A DNA stretch of 64,000 nucleotides from Antilocapra americana (GCA_007570785.1 ML661885.1:30945232-31009231); one strand, 5' to 3'. Numbered from the stretch's first letter, positions 10,666-22,761 are shown. Made by a program: numbers and translations. Notes: generated by a model from the letters alone, not told the origin.

Positions 10666-12716
10666 CTATTTTGGAAAAAGCATTAATATTTACTATTTTA
10701 AGTTATTAATGAAAGTACATTAATTATTTTCAGGGGACACAGTATTCTTCCATACCAGAGGTACATCACTTTGAGTTAAAATAATGCATTTTTACATATT
10801 ATTAGCTAGCATGCACAAGTGGGAACTGGCAATTATGGGCACCTAAACAGATTCAGAATGGATGTACAGAGTGACGGTAGGAATGACAGATATAAAATCC
10901 TGCACACAGGATTATGAAATTATACATTCATTAGAGCTTCTGAATTCAAAAACTATTTTAAAATTCACCTATGACAAACTCATAGTAAATATAATGTTTA
11001 CTTATGAAAGCTAAATATAAACATAAAAATATCTAAGACTGCTGTTCAACTACTGTGTAAGAAATTTCTTTCCCAAACTATTAAATTGACTGCAAAAGTA
11101 TCCTTAGACTTTATCAATGTCTTTATGAGCAATTAGAATAACTAAGTATTTAAAGCTTTTATGTAGAAAAGGAAAACTGCTAATATTGCTAAGTGATAAA
11201 TTATCTATGACTAAGCTAACAATTAAATGTACTGTTTAAAAAACAGTATTTTTCTTTTCTTTTATTGTAAAAATCAACATTAAAATCCCTTACACTGGCA
11301 TTAAGCTAGAAATGCAGAGAAGTTCTTTTAAATAGTTGAAGCATATTCGGAAGGAGGAAAACTCAAAAAATAGAGGCATCTCCAAGTGCTTCTTAAACTC
11401 ATTTTCTTGAAAGGTAAGATTACTCTCCCCTTGGCCTTTTGCTTTGTATTTTAGCCTTAGATTTAAACCTTTAATCCTAACTGATCCCTTTGATAAGAGA
11501 AGATATACAGAACAATGAAAGACAAATGGTTGAAAATTACCTATGTCACATAGCAATGCATATGTATCAACATTTCGACAAAAGATTTTGAAAACAGATG
11601 CTTATATATTCTGGTTCATTTTGGTGTAAAGTGCATGTAACTTTTTGCAGCTTTTGTTATTGCCACCACGACATTACAATATCTCAACATTGTTTCATAG
11701 AAACTCCGTCATGTGTACATGCATTCACAGACATATGTATTATGTACATATCCTGCATTGCTTCTGCACTTTTCTGACTTTAGAAGAGTTACATTAATTC
11801 CTACATTAAAGAGGAAGGGATTATACACAGGAATGAGTACTAGGGGACATTTTAAAAACTGTCCTCACAAGCATCATTATTAAATTTATGGAAATTTACA
11901 TTTTTAACATTGGATATAGAATAGATTCAGGTAACAAACAGATATCATAAGCTCATGGAGTCACACTGTAAAACTTTCTCTTTTTCCCAAAGAGGAGAAA
12001 TAACATGAAGTACTGGATTTTCATACCTAGTACAGACATCTAAAATTTGCTTCAGAAACTTTGATTTCAGATGTATAATGAGGAAAGTGAATTTCTTCCT
12101 CTGGGGTCTGGGTCTGTAGCTCAAAGTAATATTGGTAAGTGTAAAATGTATTTGAAGTCTTATATTTTATTTGAACATTAATGTAATTATCTTAAATAAT
12201 ATATCTGGGTTTTTAATATGAATTCAGCTTCCCAAACTTTCAGTAAAAGTTGATACTGCTAGAAAAGTTCACATGTACTCATGTATTCTGAGGACATATT
12301 TTTCTAAAATGAATAAATCCAGAGGAATGTAGATTTTTTTTGGAGGAATCCAACTCTGTGATACCCATAGGGGAGAATGGAAGCACATGGAAAGTTCATG
12401 GGAGAACCTCTTAAAAGTTATACTTTTTGCAATATACTAAAAATGTCTTAAATATTAAAAGCAATAATAAGAGTATTATATTTTAGAAAGTTATATACAT
12501 CTTATTCTTCAAAGCCTATGTACTCTAATAAGGTGCTATGACTTAAATAATTTCATTCTGGATAAGGATGAAGGTACATGTTGGAACTTAGTTAACAGTT
12601 ATGTTAATATATGGAGTTATTAATAACTATTATAACATTTATATTATATATAAACATATCCAAAGAGCTGTACATGACTGAGGAACTGAGGATGCACATG
12701 CAAAGCTATAATAGCC
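10666..12716. other. unassigned sequence
   Basis: About 2 kb without a young SINE, Bov-B or confident ancient repeat, and without a credible coding frame. One of the quieter stretches of the window. Confidence 0.5.
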
Positions 12717-12944
12717 ATGTGCTTAATTGTTCAGTCATGTCCAGTTCTTTGCAACCCTATGGCTCTATGCAACCCTGTCACCTGACAGGCTCCTCTGTCC
12801 ATGGGATTCTCTAGGCAAGAATACTAGGGTGGATTTCCATGCCTGCCTCCAGAGGATCTTCCTGACCCAGGGATCGAACCCAGGTCTCCTCTATCACCTG
12901 CACTGGCAGGCAGAGTCTTTACCACTGAGCCACGTAGGGGGAAT
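12717..12944 (-). mobile_element. Bov-tA SINE
   Basis: Antisense Bov-tA: the tail (TTGTTCAGTCATGTCC) is at the left and the tRNA-like head (GAGCCACGTAGGGGG) at the right. A short internal duplication of the GCAACCCT segment is visible near 12750-12780. Weak flanking similarity only. Confidence 0.9.
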
Positions 12945-13609
12945 TAGCTATTAGGCGAGGCATTAGTTAAGTTTCTATTACTGTTCCAAGTTTAGAATTA
13001 TATTTCTTAGATTATGAAATTTATGAAGTAAGGGTTAGAGTTCACACTATTTTTTCCTCAAGACTTTTGTGATAAGGGAGAAAACATAAAGGATCATTTT
13101 ATTAAAAATGATCAGCCACTGAGAACAGAAACATATCATTAATAAATATCAATTAGAGTTAAACTAAGGGAGCATGGGATGTGCAAAGCTATAAAGTTTA
13201 ACTGGAAAAGACAACAATGGGTGTCTTTCTTAGTGGTAAAAGAGTATAATGTAAAATACTTTGTTTTCTTTTTCATCTTGGAAGGAGTATGCCAAAAGAC
13301 TCAGATCACTGAACTCCTAAAATCTTCACAAACAAAACAGCCTTTTCTGGAAAGTTTATTATCACTTCTGCAAAAATAGGTCTTTACTAGGACATCTGTT
13401 GTAACTGTCACTTCTGGTCAACCAGTTCCTATTAGTATGCTATTACTGAATAGTAAAACTGTGTTACTATATGTTAAAGGTCTCTACAGCTTATAAAATG
13501 ATAAGTAAAGTTGAAATTAATTTACCTATAACAAAAAACAATAGTCCACCGGAAATGGGAATTGGGTTTTGAAATATTTTTATTACATCCCCAGGAAACT
13601 AAAAAAAAA
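12945..13609. other. unassigned sequence
   Basis: No recognised repeat. An open frame of about 66 codons near 13179-13379 has no recognisable similarity and is probably chance. Confidence 0.45.
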
Positions 13610-14133
13610 GTATTGTGGCAAGAACACTTAACAAAAGAACTCCCCTTTTAACAGATTTTTTAGTACACAATACAACATTGTTACCTGTAAGTACAATGCT
13701 GTACAGTAGATATCTAGAACTTAATCATCTTGTATCACTGAAATTTTTTACCTGTTGATTAGCAGCTCCTTGTTTCCCCCCATCCCCAGCTCCTGGCAAC
13801 TGCCATTTTACTGTCTGTTTCTATGAATGTGATTATTTTATGCACTTTATATAATTGGAATCATGCAATATTTGTCCTTCTGTGACTGGTTTATTTCACT
13901 TATAACATCCTCAAGTTTCATCCATGTGATCACATATTGCAGAAATTCCTTCTTTTTTAAGGCTAAAAAGTATTCCAAATTATGTATATACTACTTTTTA
14001 AATGCATTCATTTATGAATGGACATTTATTTCCATATCTTGGCTATTGTGACTAGTGCTTGCAGTGAACATGGGAGTGCTGATATCTCTTCAAGATTCTG
14101 CTTTTAACTCTTTTAGGTAGATACCCAGTAGTA
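13610..14133 (-). mobile_element. old L1 3' end (antisense)
   Basis: Antisense L1 of the L1MA/L1MB type. The AAGAACACTTAACA... opening, the CTCCTGGCAACTGCCATTTTA segment, the TTTCATCCATGTGAT segment and a GATACCCAGTAGTA end follow the L1 3' order. A related copy lies at 29835-30340. Confidence 0.8.
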
Positions 14134-14991
14134 TTAATATTTGAGATTTTTCTTAATTGAGGAAAAAATTAATATTTTACTCCTACTGGTCACCTCAGTG
14201 TATTAAATGTGAAATAGTGCACAGACATATTTAACATCATCTTCCAGATATAAATATTAGTTAAAACTATTATATCAACATGCAAGCAAAAATAACTAAT
14301 GTTGCTATATTTAGGAAGTACAAAATGTATTGTGGTATCAAACATCAAATTCCAAATGTAATAACTTTTCTAGTTACTGAGTCCTTAGATTAAGAATATA
14401 AATCTTAAATGTTTGTAAACATATTATAAACATTTGTTTTTTTCTTTTATGTTTCTATAAAGACTATAATTCTGTAGTATTATAATGCAGTTTTACATGC
14501 TTTCCCTTGATATGACTACATAAAGAAACCTTAGAAATTAATTTAATAGAACTAGTCATTTAGCAATGGCATCGTTTCTGGAAGAAGAACCCTTATAAGT
14601 ACCATAAACGCTACAGAATTCCACTTGGCAGGGGGTATAAAGGAGGTTAGGATTCATTTGTTTTTTTCTCAGAGGACAGCTGAGTTACGTATTTCTTTAA
14701 CATTCAACTGTGGCTAATTTGTAGTCTTCTCATATTGCCAATATTGCACTGACTATGAAGTTTTCTCTCTTCATGATGATAGTATTTATAAAATTAAGAC
14801 AAGGGATCCAATAAAATGCTGTATAACAACAATCACAAACTATCAGTTAAAAACTAAATAGGCTGAATTTGTTCCAATTTGCACCTCCTTACAGCTACTG
14901 AGTTTTTTTTATTTTCAGTCTGTTTTCACACAAGAGTAGCTTATGCTAACTGTTGGTGTTTTCCCACAGCCCCCACTCTGCAATCTCTCTT
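14134..14991. other. unassigned sequence
   Basis: No recognised repeat, gene or RNA gene. Confidence 0.5.
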
Positions 14992-15467
14992 TTGTTGTTT
15001 ACTTGCTCAGTTGTGTCTGAACTCTGTGACCCCATGGACTGCAGCATGCCAGGGTTCCCTGTCCTTCACCATCCCCCAGAGGTTGCTCAAACTCATGTCC
15101 AGTGAGTCAGTGATGCCATCCAACCGTCTTGTCCTCTATTGTCCCTTTTCTCCTCCTGCTTTCAATCTTTCCAAGCATCAGGGTCTTTTCCAATGAGTTG
15201 GCTCTTTGGCTCTTCAGCTTCAGCATCAGTCCTTCCAATGAATATCCAGGGTTTATTTCCTTTAGGATCAACTGGTTGGATCTTCTTGCAGTCCAAGGGA
15301 CTCTCAAGAGTCTTCTCCAACACCACAGTTCAAGAGCATCAATTCTTCGGCACTCAGCTTTCTTTATGGTCCAACTCTCACATATGTGCATGACTACTGG
15401 AAAAAACATAGCTTTGACTAGATGGATCTTTGTCGGCAATGTAATGGACCTAACAGAAGCAGAAGAT
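14992..15467 (-). mobile_element. Bov-B LINE 3' end with a short 5' inversion
   Basis: Antisense Bov-B 3' sequence at about 14992-15446, including codons for the RT C-terminus on the minus strand. At 15444-15467 orientation flips: 24 nt in sense Bov-B orientation encode MDLTEAED, a segment normally several hundred bases upstream. The two parts share atg at the join. This is the layout expected from twin-primed reverse transcription. A possible degraded TSD (TCTCTCTT / TCTCTCCTT) flanks it. Confidence 0.85.
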
Positions 15468-15984
15468 TCTCTCCTTACCTTGGGATAATTGAGGGTGTTA
15501 GAGCCAACCATAACTGTAATTTTCTGCTCTTAAACTTTCCTTCTTTGAAGCACTGAACAAAGGCATTCTTCCATTCCATCCTAAAAGTCTGCCCTTTGTG
15601 GCTTCTTATCCTATATTTTATAGACATCCCCTTTTCTTTTGCCATAATATTTACATATGCCTTCCTTCCTCCCTTAAGTATTGTTTTCCCAGAAAATGCT
15701 GAAACATTACCCTCTACTTTTATTTTATTTTTGTCTTCTGAAAAAGTTAATCTGTTTCCATGAATTCAAGAATAGGTGGAGAAAATTCAAAACACCATTT
15801 CTAGGCCTGACCGTTCAACTTGGCTCTGAATTTACATTACCACTCAATATTTCTAAATGCCACCAGAACCTTTATCAGTCAACATCAACGAATTTCTATA
15901 TACACACATGGTCAAATGAACAATTCTTCATGAATTCCATAGCAGACTTCCAAAATTTGTCCAAAATGTGAGGGATGTATTTAT
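15468..15984. other. unassigned sequence
   Basis: No recognised repeat. An open frame of about 96 codons (15681-15971) shows no known domain and is likely chance. Confidence 0.45.
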
Positions 15985-16182
15985 TTATTTAATTACTTTT
16001 TTTTTTTCATGTGGACCATTTTTACAGTGTTTACTGAATTTGTTACAATACTGCTTTTGTTTTATGCTTTGTTCTTTTGGTTGTGAGGCATGTGGGTCAT
16101 AGGCCCCTGATCAGGGATTGAACCTGCATCCCCAGTATCAGAAGTCCAGTCTTCACCAATGGAATGGCCAGCAAATTCCAAG
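15985..16182 (-). mobile_element. CHR-type SINE (antisense)
   Basis: tRNA-derived SINE shared by cetartiodactyls, in reverse. It begins at a T-run (about 15998-16007), passes TTTTACAGTGTTTACTGAA and GGCATGTGGGTCAT, and ends with the reversed tRNA-like head (GATCAGGGATTGAACC to CCAATGGAATGGCCAGC). Older than the Bov-tA copies. Confidence 0.8.
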
Positions 16183-16389
16183 GGGTGTGGTTAGATTTAA
16201 CATATGCATGACATTCACTCCTCAAGTTACTCTTATTTCCCTTAAAGTTACTGAATACGTCCTTTCTAAAACTAAAGATACAGAAATTCAGACTAGGTAG
16301 TTTCTTACTTATGTTATTTTTATCAAAGGAGTTTTCTAAATAGTTTGTTTCATAGCAGTCTGATGCTAACACATCTTGCCCAGATCGCT

Positions 16390-16740
16390 AGCTGACTGCT
16401 AGGGCCATGCTTAACTTCCCTGTGGCTCCTTTTAATTGTCTGTAAAATGGGAATATCAATAACTTGTAACTCTTATGATAACTTTAATGATTATCAGTGG
16501 GTGGCTGATATCATTCCATGGTGGCTCAAGGATAAAGAATCTGCATGTCAAAGTAGGAAGAGCTGGAGACTTAGATTTGACCCCTAGGTCAGGAAGATCC
16601 CCTGAAAATGAAAGTGGCTACTCACTCCATTTTGCCTGGGAAATCTCCTGGACAGAGGAGCCTGGTGGGCTACAGCCCAGGAGATCGCAAAAGTGTCCAA
16701 TTAAACAATAACAGCAAGGTACTCAGTAAACTCTCAGACT
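16390..16740 (-). mobile_element. MIR relic split by a Bov-tA SINE
   Basis: Antisense MIR-like sequence at about 16390-16500 (TGTCTGTAAAATGGGAATAT core) seems to resume at 16718-16740 (GGTACTCAGTAAACT) after the SINE. The MIR-like identity of the right piece is tentative because it is short. Confidence 0.55.
16513..16717 (+). mobile_element. Bov-tA SINE, diverged
   Basis: Sense Bov-tA with many substitutions. The CAGGAAGATCCCCTGAAAAT middle and GGACAGAGGAGCCTGGTGGG segment are clear. It splits the MIR relic. Confidence 0.85.
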
Positions 16741-16929
16741 AATATAATAATGATATAATCCACTGTAACAGTACATACTATTTTGTCTCTGTTTGATCAG
16801 TCTTTCTCATGGATATTGATCTCTCTTGTTAGACACATAAATGCTTAGAGTATTTATGTCCTCTCAGGGGATTGACACATTTCATAATGCAATGCCCTCT
16901 TTATCCCCACCAATCTGCTTAATTATGAA

Positions 16930-17480
16930 ATCTGTTTTTTTCTAAAATTAATATAGCTACTTCAGCATTGTCTTATTCTTACTGTTTAGAAGACTTCTAG
17001 TTTTGTGCCATTGAATATAACATTGCAAACGTGCATTTTCAGTTGTTCAGTCTTGTCCGAATCTTTGTAACCCCCACAGACTTCAACTTAACAGGTTTCT
17101 CTGTCAATGGGATTCCCCAGGCAAGAATACTGGAGTGTGTTGCCATTTCCTACTCCAGGGGATCTTCCCAACCCAGGGACTGAATCCATATCTCCAGTGT
17201 TTCCTGTGCTGGCAGGCAGATTATTATCACTGAATTAGCTGGGAAGCCCCGAATGTAATGTTAGCTGTAGGTTTTCCCCTAAATTCCTTTTATCAGGTTG
17301 AGGAAATTACTTCCTATTCCTATATTGTTAGGTATTTCTATCACATATCATATCATATATAATATCATACCATATTATAGAGTTCTGGTTTTGTCCAATT
17401 ATTTTTCATCAACTGAAATGACCACATTTTTTAATCATTCACTCTACTAATGTGATTAAAATTTGTGGATTAAGGCCTCC
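16930..17480 (-). mobile_element. old L1 relic (antisense), interrupted by a SINE
   Basis: Weak similarity to antisense L1M ORF2, best around 16945-17020 and 17380-17475 (a CTAATGTGATTAAAATTTG stretch). Strongly diverged; limits are approximate. Confidence 0.45.
17013..17262 (-). mobile_element. Bov-tA SINE
   Basis: Antisense Bov-tA at 17025-17250. Flanks gaatataacatt (17013-17024) and gaatgtaatgtt (17251-17262) look like a decayed 12-bp target duplication with three differences. Confidence 0.9.
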
Positions 17481-17975
17481 AAATTTGTTGCTTGGGCTTT
17501 TATGATTTGGCAATGGATTCTTCAATATGATATCAAACACAAGCCACAAAATCCTTGAACTTTTGATGACTCTGAAATGAAAAATGTGAACTATCTACTC
17601 AGAAGGTCAAATAAGTTTAGCAGCAGTCTTTCATACAGAAGATTTCATACAAACATATTTTTCATATAAAGATTCATTCTTTAAATGATTACAATAGCAT
17701 TTAAACATGCAGCACTAGTTTTAAGAATCTAATATAATATTGCTATTTATTTAACTTTTCAGATGATACAAAAACTTTGTAAAACTTTAAATCCATATAC
17801 ATTGTCAAATCTGATATGCTACATGTATATTCACCTGTGTCTTTTAAAACTCTTAAAAGGTTTTTCTTAGTCCAATCAATACTCATTTTATATGTACATA
17901 TTTACTATTTATTTAAATTTCCTTCTGGACAAGTCTGTATAAAACATATTCCCTTGGATTTTGTTTGCCACATAA
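17481..17975. other. mostly unassigned sequence
   Basis: No confident family. Part of it may be further antisense L1, since the sequence after the next SINE looks L1-derived. Confidence 0.4.
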
Positions 17976-18217
17976 TATATGTATTATGGGCTTCCCTGGT
18001 GGCTCAGACAGTAAAGAATCTGCCTGCGATGTGTGACACTTGGGTTTGATCCCTGATTTGGGAAGATCCCCTGGAGAAGGAAATAGCAACCCACTACAGT
18101 AATCTGGCCTGGAGAATTCCATGGACAGAGGAGCCTGGTGGGTCACAGTCTATAGGGTCATAAAGAGTTGGACACAACTGAGTGACTTTCATTTACTTAC
18201 TCACTTATATGTATTAT
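17976..18217 (+). mobile_element. Bov-tA SINE with exact 12-bp TSD
   Basis: Sense Bov-tA at 17988-18205 flanked by identical tatatgtattat (17976-17987 and 18206-18217). Well preserved head (GGGCTTCCCTGGTGGCTCAG) and tail, so relatively young. Confidence 0.95.
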
Positions 18218-18425
18218 CCTTTACTCTTGAAGGATATTTTTACTGAGCAGAGAATTCTTATTTTACTTTGATATAGTTAAATTACCCCTGTTTTTTCTGG
18301 CATCTACTTTTTCTGTAGAGAAAGATGTTATCTGTAATTTCTGGTTATTTTAAGGTAATATATGTATTTTTGTCCTCTGGTTAATTTTTAAATTTTATAT
18401 TTGCTTTGACTCTCAGACATTTTAA
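18218..18425 (-). mobile_element. old L1 relic (antisense)
   Basis: Resembles antisense L1M: GAAGGATATTTTTACTGAGC followed by AGAATTCTTATTTT and a TTCTGGCATCTAC segment. Highly diverged; limits uncertain. Confidence 0.45.
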
Positions 18426-18447
18426 TATAACATACACAGGAGGCTTT

Positions 18448-18628
18448 TCCTCTGGTGTCATGTGAGGATCCAGCGAGTAGGTGGCCATCTGCAAGCTAAG
18501 GAGGGACCAAACCTTCCAACATCTTGATTTGGAAACTCCAGGCTCCAGAACTGTGAGAAATAAATTTCTATTAAGATATCCAATCCAAATGGTGTTTTAC
18601 TGCAGAAAATCTAACAGACTAATACATA
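18448..18628 (+). mobile_element. MaLR (MLT1/MST-type) LTR, 3' part
   Basis: The segment GTGGCCATCTGCAAGCTAAG, then a CTCCAGAACTGTGAG box with AATAAA right after it, and an ACAGACTAATACATA end follow the 3' half of ERVL-MaLR LTRs. Confidence 0.7.
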
Positions 18629-18799
18629 CTATATCTCCTATTATCTTTATATTGTTTACTTTTTCCTTCTGTGTTCAATGTTGTCCTTTTACTTTTCAAG
18701 TTTTCTTGAGAAGTTGTGGTAAATCTACTATAAAAATCATCTATTGAACACATATTTCTTTTTTAATATGTTTTGCTTGATTTGTTCTCTTTTTGAAAA

Positions 18800-18925
18800 C
18801 TTTACCTTTTTTTAAAAAAGCAGTTTTAGATTTGTAAGATTTACAACAAAATTGAGAGGTAGAAATGATGATTTTCCATAGCCTCCCTGCTCTCATACAT
18901 GCATAGCCTCCTGCTTATTGAAATC
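18800..18925 (-). mobile_element. L1 3'-region relic (antisense)
   Basis: The run AGCAGTTTTAGATTTGTAAG, then ACAAAATTGAGAGGTAGAAA and CATACATGCATAGCCTCCTG, follows the antisense 3' part of old L1 elements. Confidence 0.55.
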
Positions 18926-18929
18926 ACTT

Positions 18930-19022
18930 TATAAAGAAAATATACAGATGGCAAATAAGCACATGAAATGATACTCCTCCACATCATCTATCATCAGGGA
19001 AATGCAAATTAAAACAACTTTT
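18930..19022 (+). mobile_element. L1 ORF2 relic (sense)
   Basis: A short sense ORF2 fragment: ATATACAGATGGCAAATAAG, CATGAAATGAT and GGGAAATGCAAATTAAAAC are the familiar L1 passage. Its orientation is opposite to the preceding relic, so it is a separate event or a rearrangement. Confidence 0.6.
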
Positions 19023-19360
19023 TTTCACATTTCACAACTTTAATAGAATATTCTAACTATTCACACATAGTAAAACACCATATTTAGCTATAAGTATATC
19101 ATAAATAAAGCTGAGCACTCCACAGATGTGTCCCCTGGATACTAGGGCCCAAGCTCTTACATTCAGAAATCCACATGCCAACCAAGAACGATTGGCTCCA
19201 AACCCAAAGCTTTTAAGATAAAATGAATGTGTGGCCAAGAAATAAAAGCTACTGAGAAAGACTCAATATTTATGCACTGAATGAAAAAACTACACTTTCC
19301 ATTCCAAGTCTTTTTCCATGGAAGAGACTAATATTCTGGACACTGGATCTGTCTATTTCT

Positions 19361-19794
19361 AAGATAGATGTGGTAGTGAGAGTTGGGCCATAATGAAAGC
19401 TGAGCACTGAAGAATTGATGCTTTTGAACCATGGTGTTGGAGAAGACTCTTGAGAGTCCCTTGGACTGTAAGGAGATCCAACCAGTCCATCCTTAGGAAA
19501 ATCAGTCCTGAATATTCATTGGAAGGACTGATGCTGATGTTGAAGCTGAAACTTCAATACTTTGGCCACTTGATGGGAAGAGCTGACTCATTAGAAAAGA
19601 TCCTGATGCTGGGAAAGATTGAAGGTGGGGGGAGAAGGCAACGACAGAGGATGAGATGGCTGGATGGCATCACCAACTCAATGGACATGAGTTCAGGAAG
19701 CTCAGGGATTTGGTGATGGACAGGGAAGCCTGTCCATGAGGTCACAAAAAGTCAGACACTACTGAGCAACTGAACTGAACTGAAGACAGATGTG
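19361..19794 (+). mobile_element. Bov-B LINE 3' end with 12-bp TSD
   Basis: Sense Bov-B 3' end at 19373-19782, from the RT C-terminal region (…GCTGAGCACTGAAGAATTG) to the ACTGAACTGAACTG terminus. Flanks aagatagatgtg (19361-19372) and aagacagatgtg (19783-19794) differ at one base. The insertion splits an older antisense L1. Confidence 0.93.
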
Positions 19795-20660
19795 TTGACG
19801 TTTCCAACTATGATACTGAATTACTCTATTTCTTTGAAGTTCTATCAATTTTTGCCAAATGAAGTTTATGGCTCTGTTGCTAGGTGCTTACATGTTAAGA
19901 ACTGTTATGTCTTCTTGGAGAATTTAGCTTACTACCATTATATAATGCGCTTTTTTTTTCCCTGATAACTTTTCTTTGACGTCTTCTCTGTTTACAGTTG
20001 ATGGAGCTATTCCATTTTCTTTTTATTAGTGTTAGCATCATATTTTTTTCCATCCATTTACTTTTAATCTATGTTTGGCAAGAGTGAGCTGGACTGGGGC
20101 ACTTTACTTCCCTAGATCATTTAGGGTCAGATAATTCCCCAACTGGTTAGGTTCTGGTTAACTAACTTCCCATGAAGGCAGACCTTGTTAAGTACAGAAT
20201 GCTCTGATGTATCTTATAATAGCTCTTTCCCCCTTTAACTGGCAGAAAGTCTGAGGAAATTTTTCTCCAATTATTTACTGTGGGAATTTAGTAGAATTCC
20301 TGGAGACAAATCTTGCAATATTGCAAGGCACTCCCATCTGACTGGGCTCACCTAGAGTCTTAACTCTCATTGTTCTCTAGAGTGAGCCTTCAGGAGTTTA
20401 TCAATTACAGAAAGGTTTCCCTACCTAAACACTGGTTCCCATAGCAGTTTCTGCTGGGAAATCTCTGTTCAGGAATTCTGTGACTTCCTATATTCACCTG
20501 GCTCTTTAATCTTGGGGGTGAATGTTTCCCCTGTGACCTCACCTCTCTTATGGTTCTGAGAAGAGTTGGTTTTTAAGTCTGCTCAGGATTTTACTTGCTG
20601 TTAGAATGGAGTAACTTCCAACCCTCATATGTGGAAGTGGTAATCAAAAAGTCCTGTGTG
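19795..20660 (-). mobile_element. old L1 relic (antisense)
   Basis: The left part (to about 20090) follows the antisense ORF2 endonuclease region of L1M (GTTATGTCTTCTTGGAGAA, GTGTTAGCATCATATTTT, CCATCCATTTACTTTTAATC). The rest, to about 20660, is a plausible continuation but less certain. Confidence 0.55.
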
Positions 20661-20704
20661 TTTTTTTAATAGTTTTCTATAAAATTATGTCTTGTTTGTT
20701 GAAA

Positions 20705-20724
20705 NATATTAAGCATAGTTACAN
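20705..20724. other. two ambiguous bases
   Basis: Single Ns at 20705 and 20724 mark unresolved positions in the assembly. Confidence 1.
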
Positions 20725-20832
20725 TGTTAAGGTTTCTCAACTTCAATTGTTAGAATACTATGTAGCTATTCAATTTTACTTGTTTCTTTTGTTTTCTCAT
20801 ATCTTAGAAAGCTTGGTTATTTTAAATTGAGG

Positions 20833-20911
20833 TCTGTGCTGTGCTTAGGTGTCTGACTCTCTGTGAACCCAGAGAGTAGCCCACCAGGCTCCTCTGTCCA
20901 TGGGGATTCTA
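20833..20911 (-). mobile_element. Bov-tA SINE, 3' fragment
   Basis: Antisense 3' half of a Bov-tA (GTCTGACTCTCTGTGAACC to GGCTCCTCTGTCCATGGGGA), ending at an AT microsatellite. Confidence 0.75.
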
Positions 20912-20912
20912 A

Positions 20913-20946
20913 TGCTATATATTAGAATATATATATATATATATAA
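20913..20946. repeat. AT microsatellite
   Basis: Short (AT)n run between a SINE fragment and a Bov-B copy. Possibly the remains of one of their tails. Confidence 0.8.
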
Positions 20947-20948
20947 AA

Positions 20949-22290
20949 GGCTCCCCTTTTCCTCCCACCTTCAATTTTTCCCAGCATCAGGGTCTTTTCA
21001 AATGAGTCAGCCCTTCGCATCAAGTGGCCAAAGTGTTGCAGTTTCAGCTTCAGCATCCGTCTTTACAATGAATGCTCAGGTCTGGTTTCCATTAGGATAG
21101 ACTGGTTGGATCTCCTTGCAGGCCAAGGGACTCCCAAGAGTCTTCTCCAACACCATAATTCAAAAGCATCAATTCTTCAGTGCTCAATTTTCTTTATAGT
21201 CCAACTCTCATATCCATATATGACTTCTGGAAAAACCATAGCTTTGACTAGAAAGACTTGTTGGCAAAGTCATGTCTCTGCTTTTCAATATGCTATCTAG
21301 GTTGGTCATAACTTTTCTTCCAAGGAGCAAGCGTCTTTTTTAATGTCATAGTTGCAGTCACCATCTGCAGTGATTTTGGAGCCCCCCAAAATAAACTCTG
21401 TCACTGTTTCCACTGTTTCCCCATCTATTTATCATAAGTAATGGTAAATGGTAATGGGACCAGATGCCTTGACCTTAGTTTTATGAATGTTGACCTTTAA
21501 GCCAACATTTTAACTCTCCTCTTTTACTTTCTTCAGGAGGTTCTTTAGTTCTTCTTTGCTTTTTGCCATTAGGGTGGTGTCATCTGCATATCTGAGGTTA
21601 TTGATATTTCTCCCGGCAATCTTGATTCCAGCTTGTGCTTCATTCAGTCCAGCATTTGTCATGATATACCCTGCATATAAGTTAAATAAGCAGAGTGACA
21701 ATATACATCCTTAATGTACTCCTTTCCGGATATGGAACCAGTCTGTTGTCCCATGTCCAGTTCTAACTGTTGCTTCTTGACCTGCACAGATTTCTCAAGA
21801 GGTAGGTCAGATGGTCTGGTGTTCCCATATATTTAAGAATTTTCCACAGTTAGCTGTGATCCACATAGTCAAAGGCTTTGTTGTAGTCAAAAAGCAGAAG
21901 TAGATGTTTTTATGGAACTCTTGCTTTTTCAGTGATCCAACGGATGTTTGCAATTAGATCTCTGGTTTCTCTGTCTTTTCTAAATCTAGCTTGAGCTTTT
22001 AAGTTCACAGTCACATACTGTTGAAGCCTGGCTTGGAGATTTTTGAGCATTACTTTACCACCATCTGAGATGAGTGTAATTGTGTGGTAGTTTGAGCATT
22101 CTTTGGTTTTGACTTTCTTTGCGATTGGAATGAAAACTGACATTTTCCAGTGCTGTGGCCACTGCTGAGTTTTCCAAATTTGCTGGCATATTGAGTGTAG
22201 CACTTTCACAGCATCATCTTTCAGGATTTAAAATAGATCAACTGGAATTCCATCACCTCCACTAGCTTTGTTCGTAGTGATGGTTTAAGT
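20949..22290 (-). mobile_element. Bov-B LINE with most of the RT domain
   Basis: The longest uninterrupted antisense Bov-B here. On the minus strand, residues near 21910-22209 read like the RT finger region (SVFIPIAKK, then ARFRKDRETRDLIANIRWI), and 21510-21701 holds the palm motif with an intact YADD box (NLRYADDTTLMA). Frame shifts between these blocks disable it. The RTE endonuclease part is missing, so it is 5'-truncated, and the last 3' bases are also absent. Confidence 0.93.
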
Positions 22291-22526
22291 GATATGCTTT
22301 TAGTGCCTTCAGAATCATAAAATGAGCAAATAACTCTTCCTAGGATTTCAAATAAAATTTTTGAATAGCATCAAAAACTTCACATTATTTCAGATAGTTT
22401 GCACATTCTGATATTGGGTTCTTTAGATTTACACACTTATAAGACTTGTTGATTGAAAATATATCAGGTTCCAAAACATCCTGCCTGTTTCAGAAGAAAA
22501 TAAAAGAATTTGAACCTTAATGCATT

Positions 22527-22708
22527 GTTGTTATTGTTCAGTCACTAAGTCGTGTCTGACTCTTTGCATCCCTATGAATTGCACCATGTCAGGCTTCCCT
22601 GTCCTTCAACTACCTCCCTGAGTTTGCTCAAACTCATGTCCATTGAGTCAATGATGCCATCCAACCTTCTCACCCTCTGTTGCCCTCTTCTCCTCTTTCC
22701 CAGCATCA
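22527..22708 (-). mobile_element. Bov-B LINE, short 3' end
   Basis: Antisense terminal 180 bp of Bov-B (GTTCAGTCACTAAGTCGTG to CCCAGCATCA). A strongly 5'-truncated copy. Confidence 0.88.
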
Positions 22709-22727
22709 ATTTCTATTCATGCATATG

Positions 22728-22761
22728 GAAGTCTCATATGAGAAATCTCATATGAGACTTC
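22728..22761. repeat. perfect 16-bp inverted repeat (hairpin)
   Basis: Arms 22728-22743 and 22746-22761 are exact reverse complements separated by only aa. The inner 12 bp of each arm (tctcatatgaga type) are themselves palindromic. A smaller hairpin (tcttagg / cctaaga, 22767-22784) follows at once. Confidence 0.9.

Noticed and set aside
17988..18205. tRNA gene from the B-box-like GGTTTGATCCC
   Set aside because: The box belongs to the tRNA-derived head of Bov-tA SINEs; no cloverleaf is intact in any copy.
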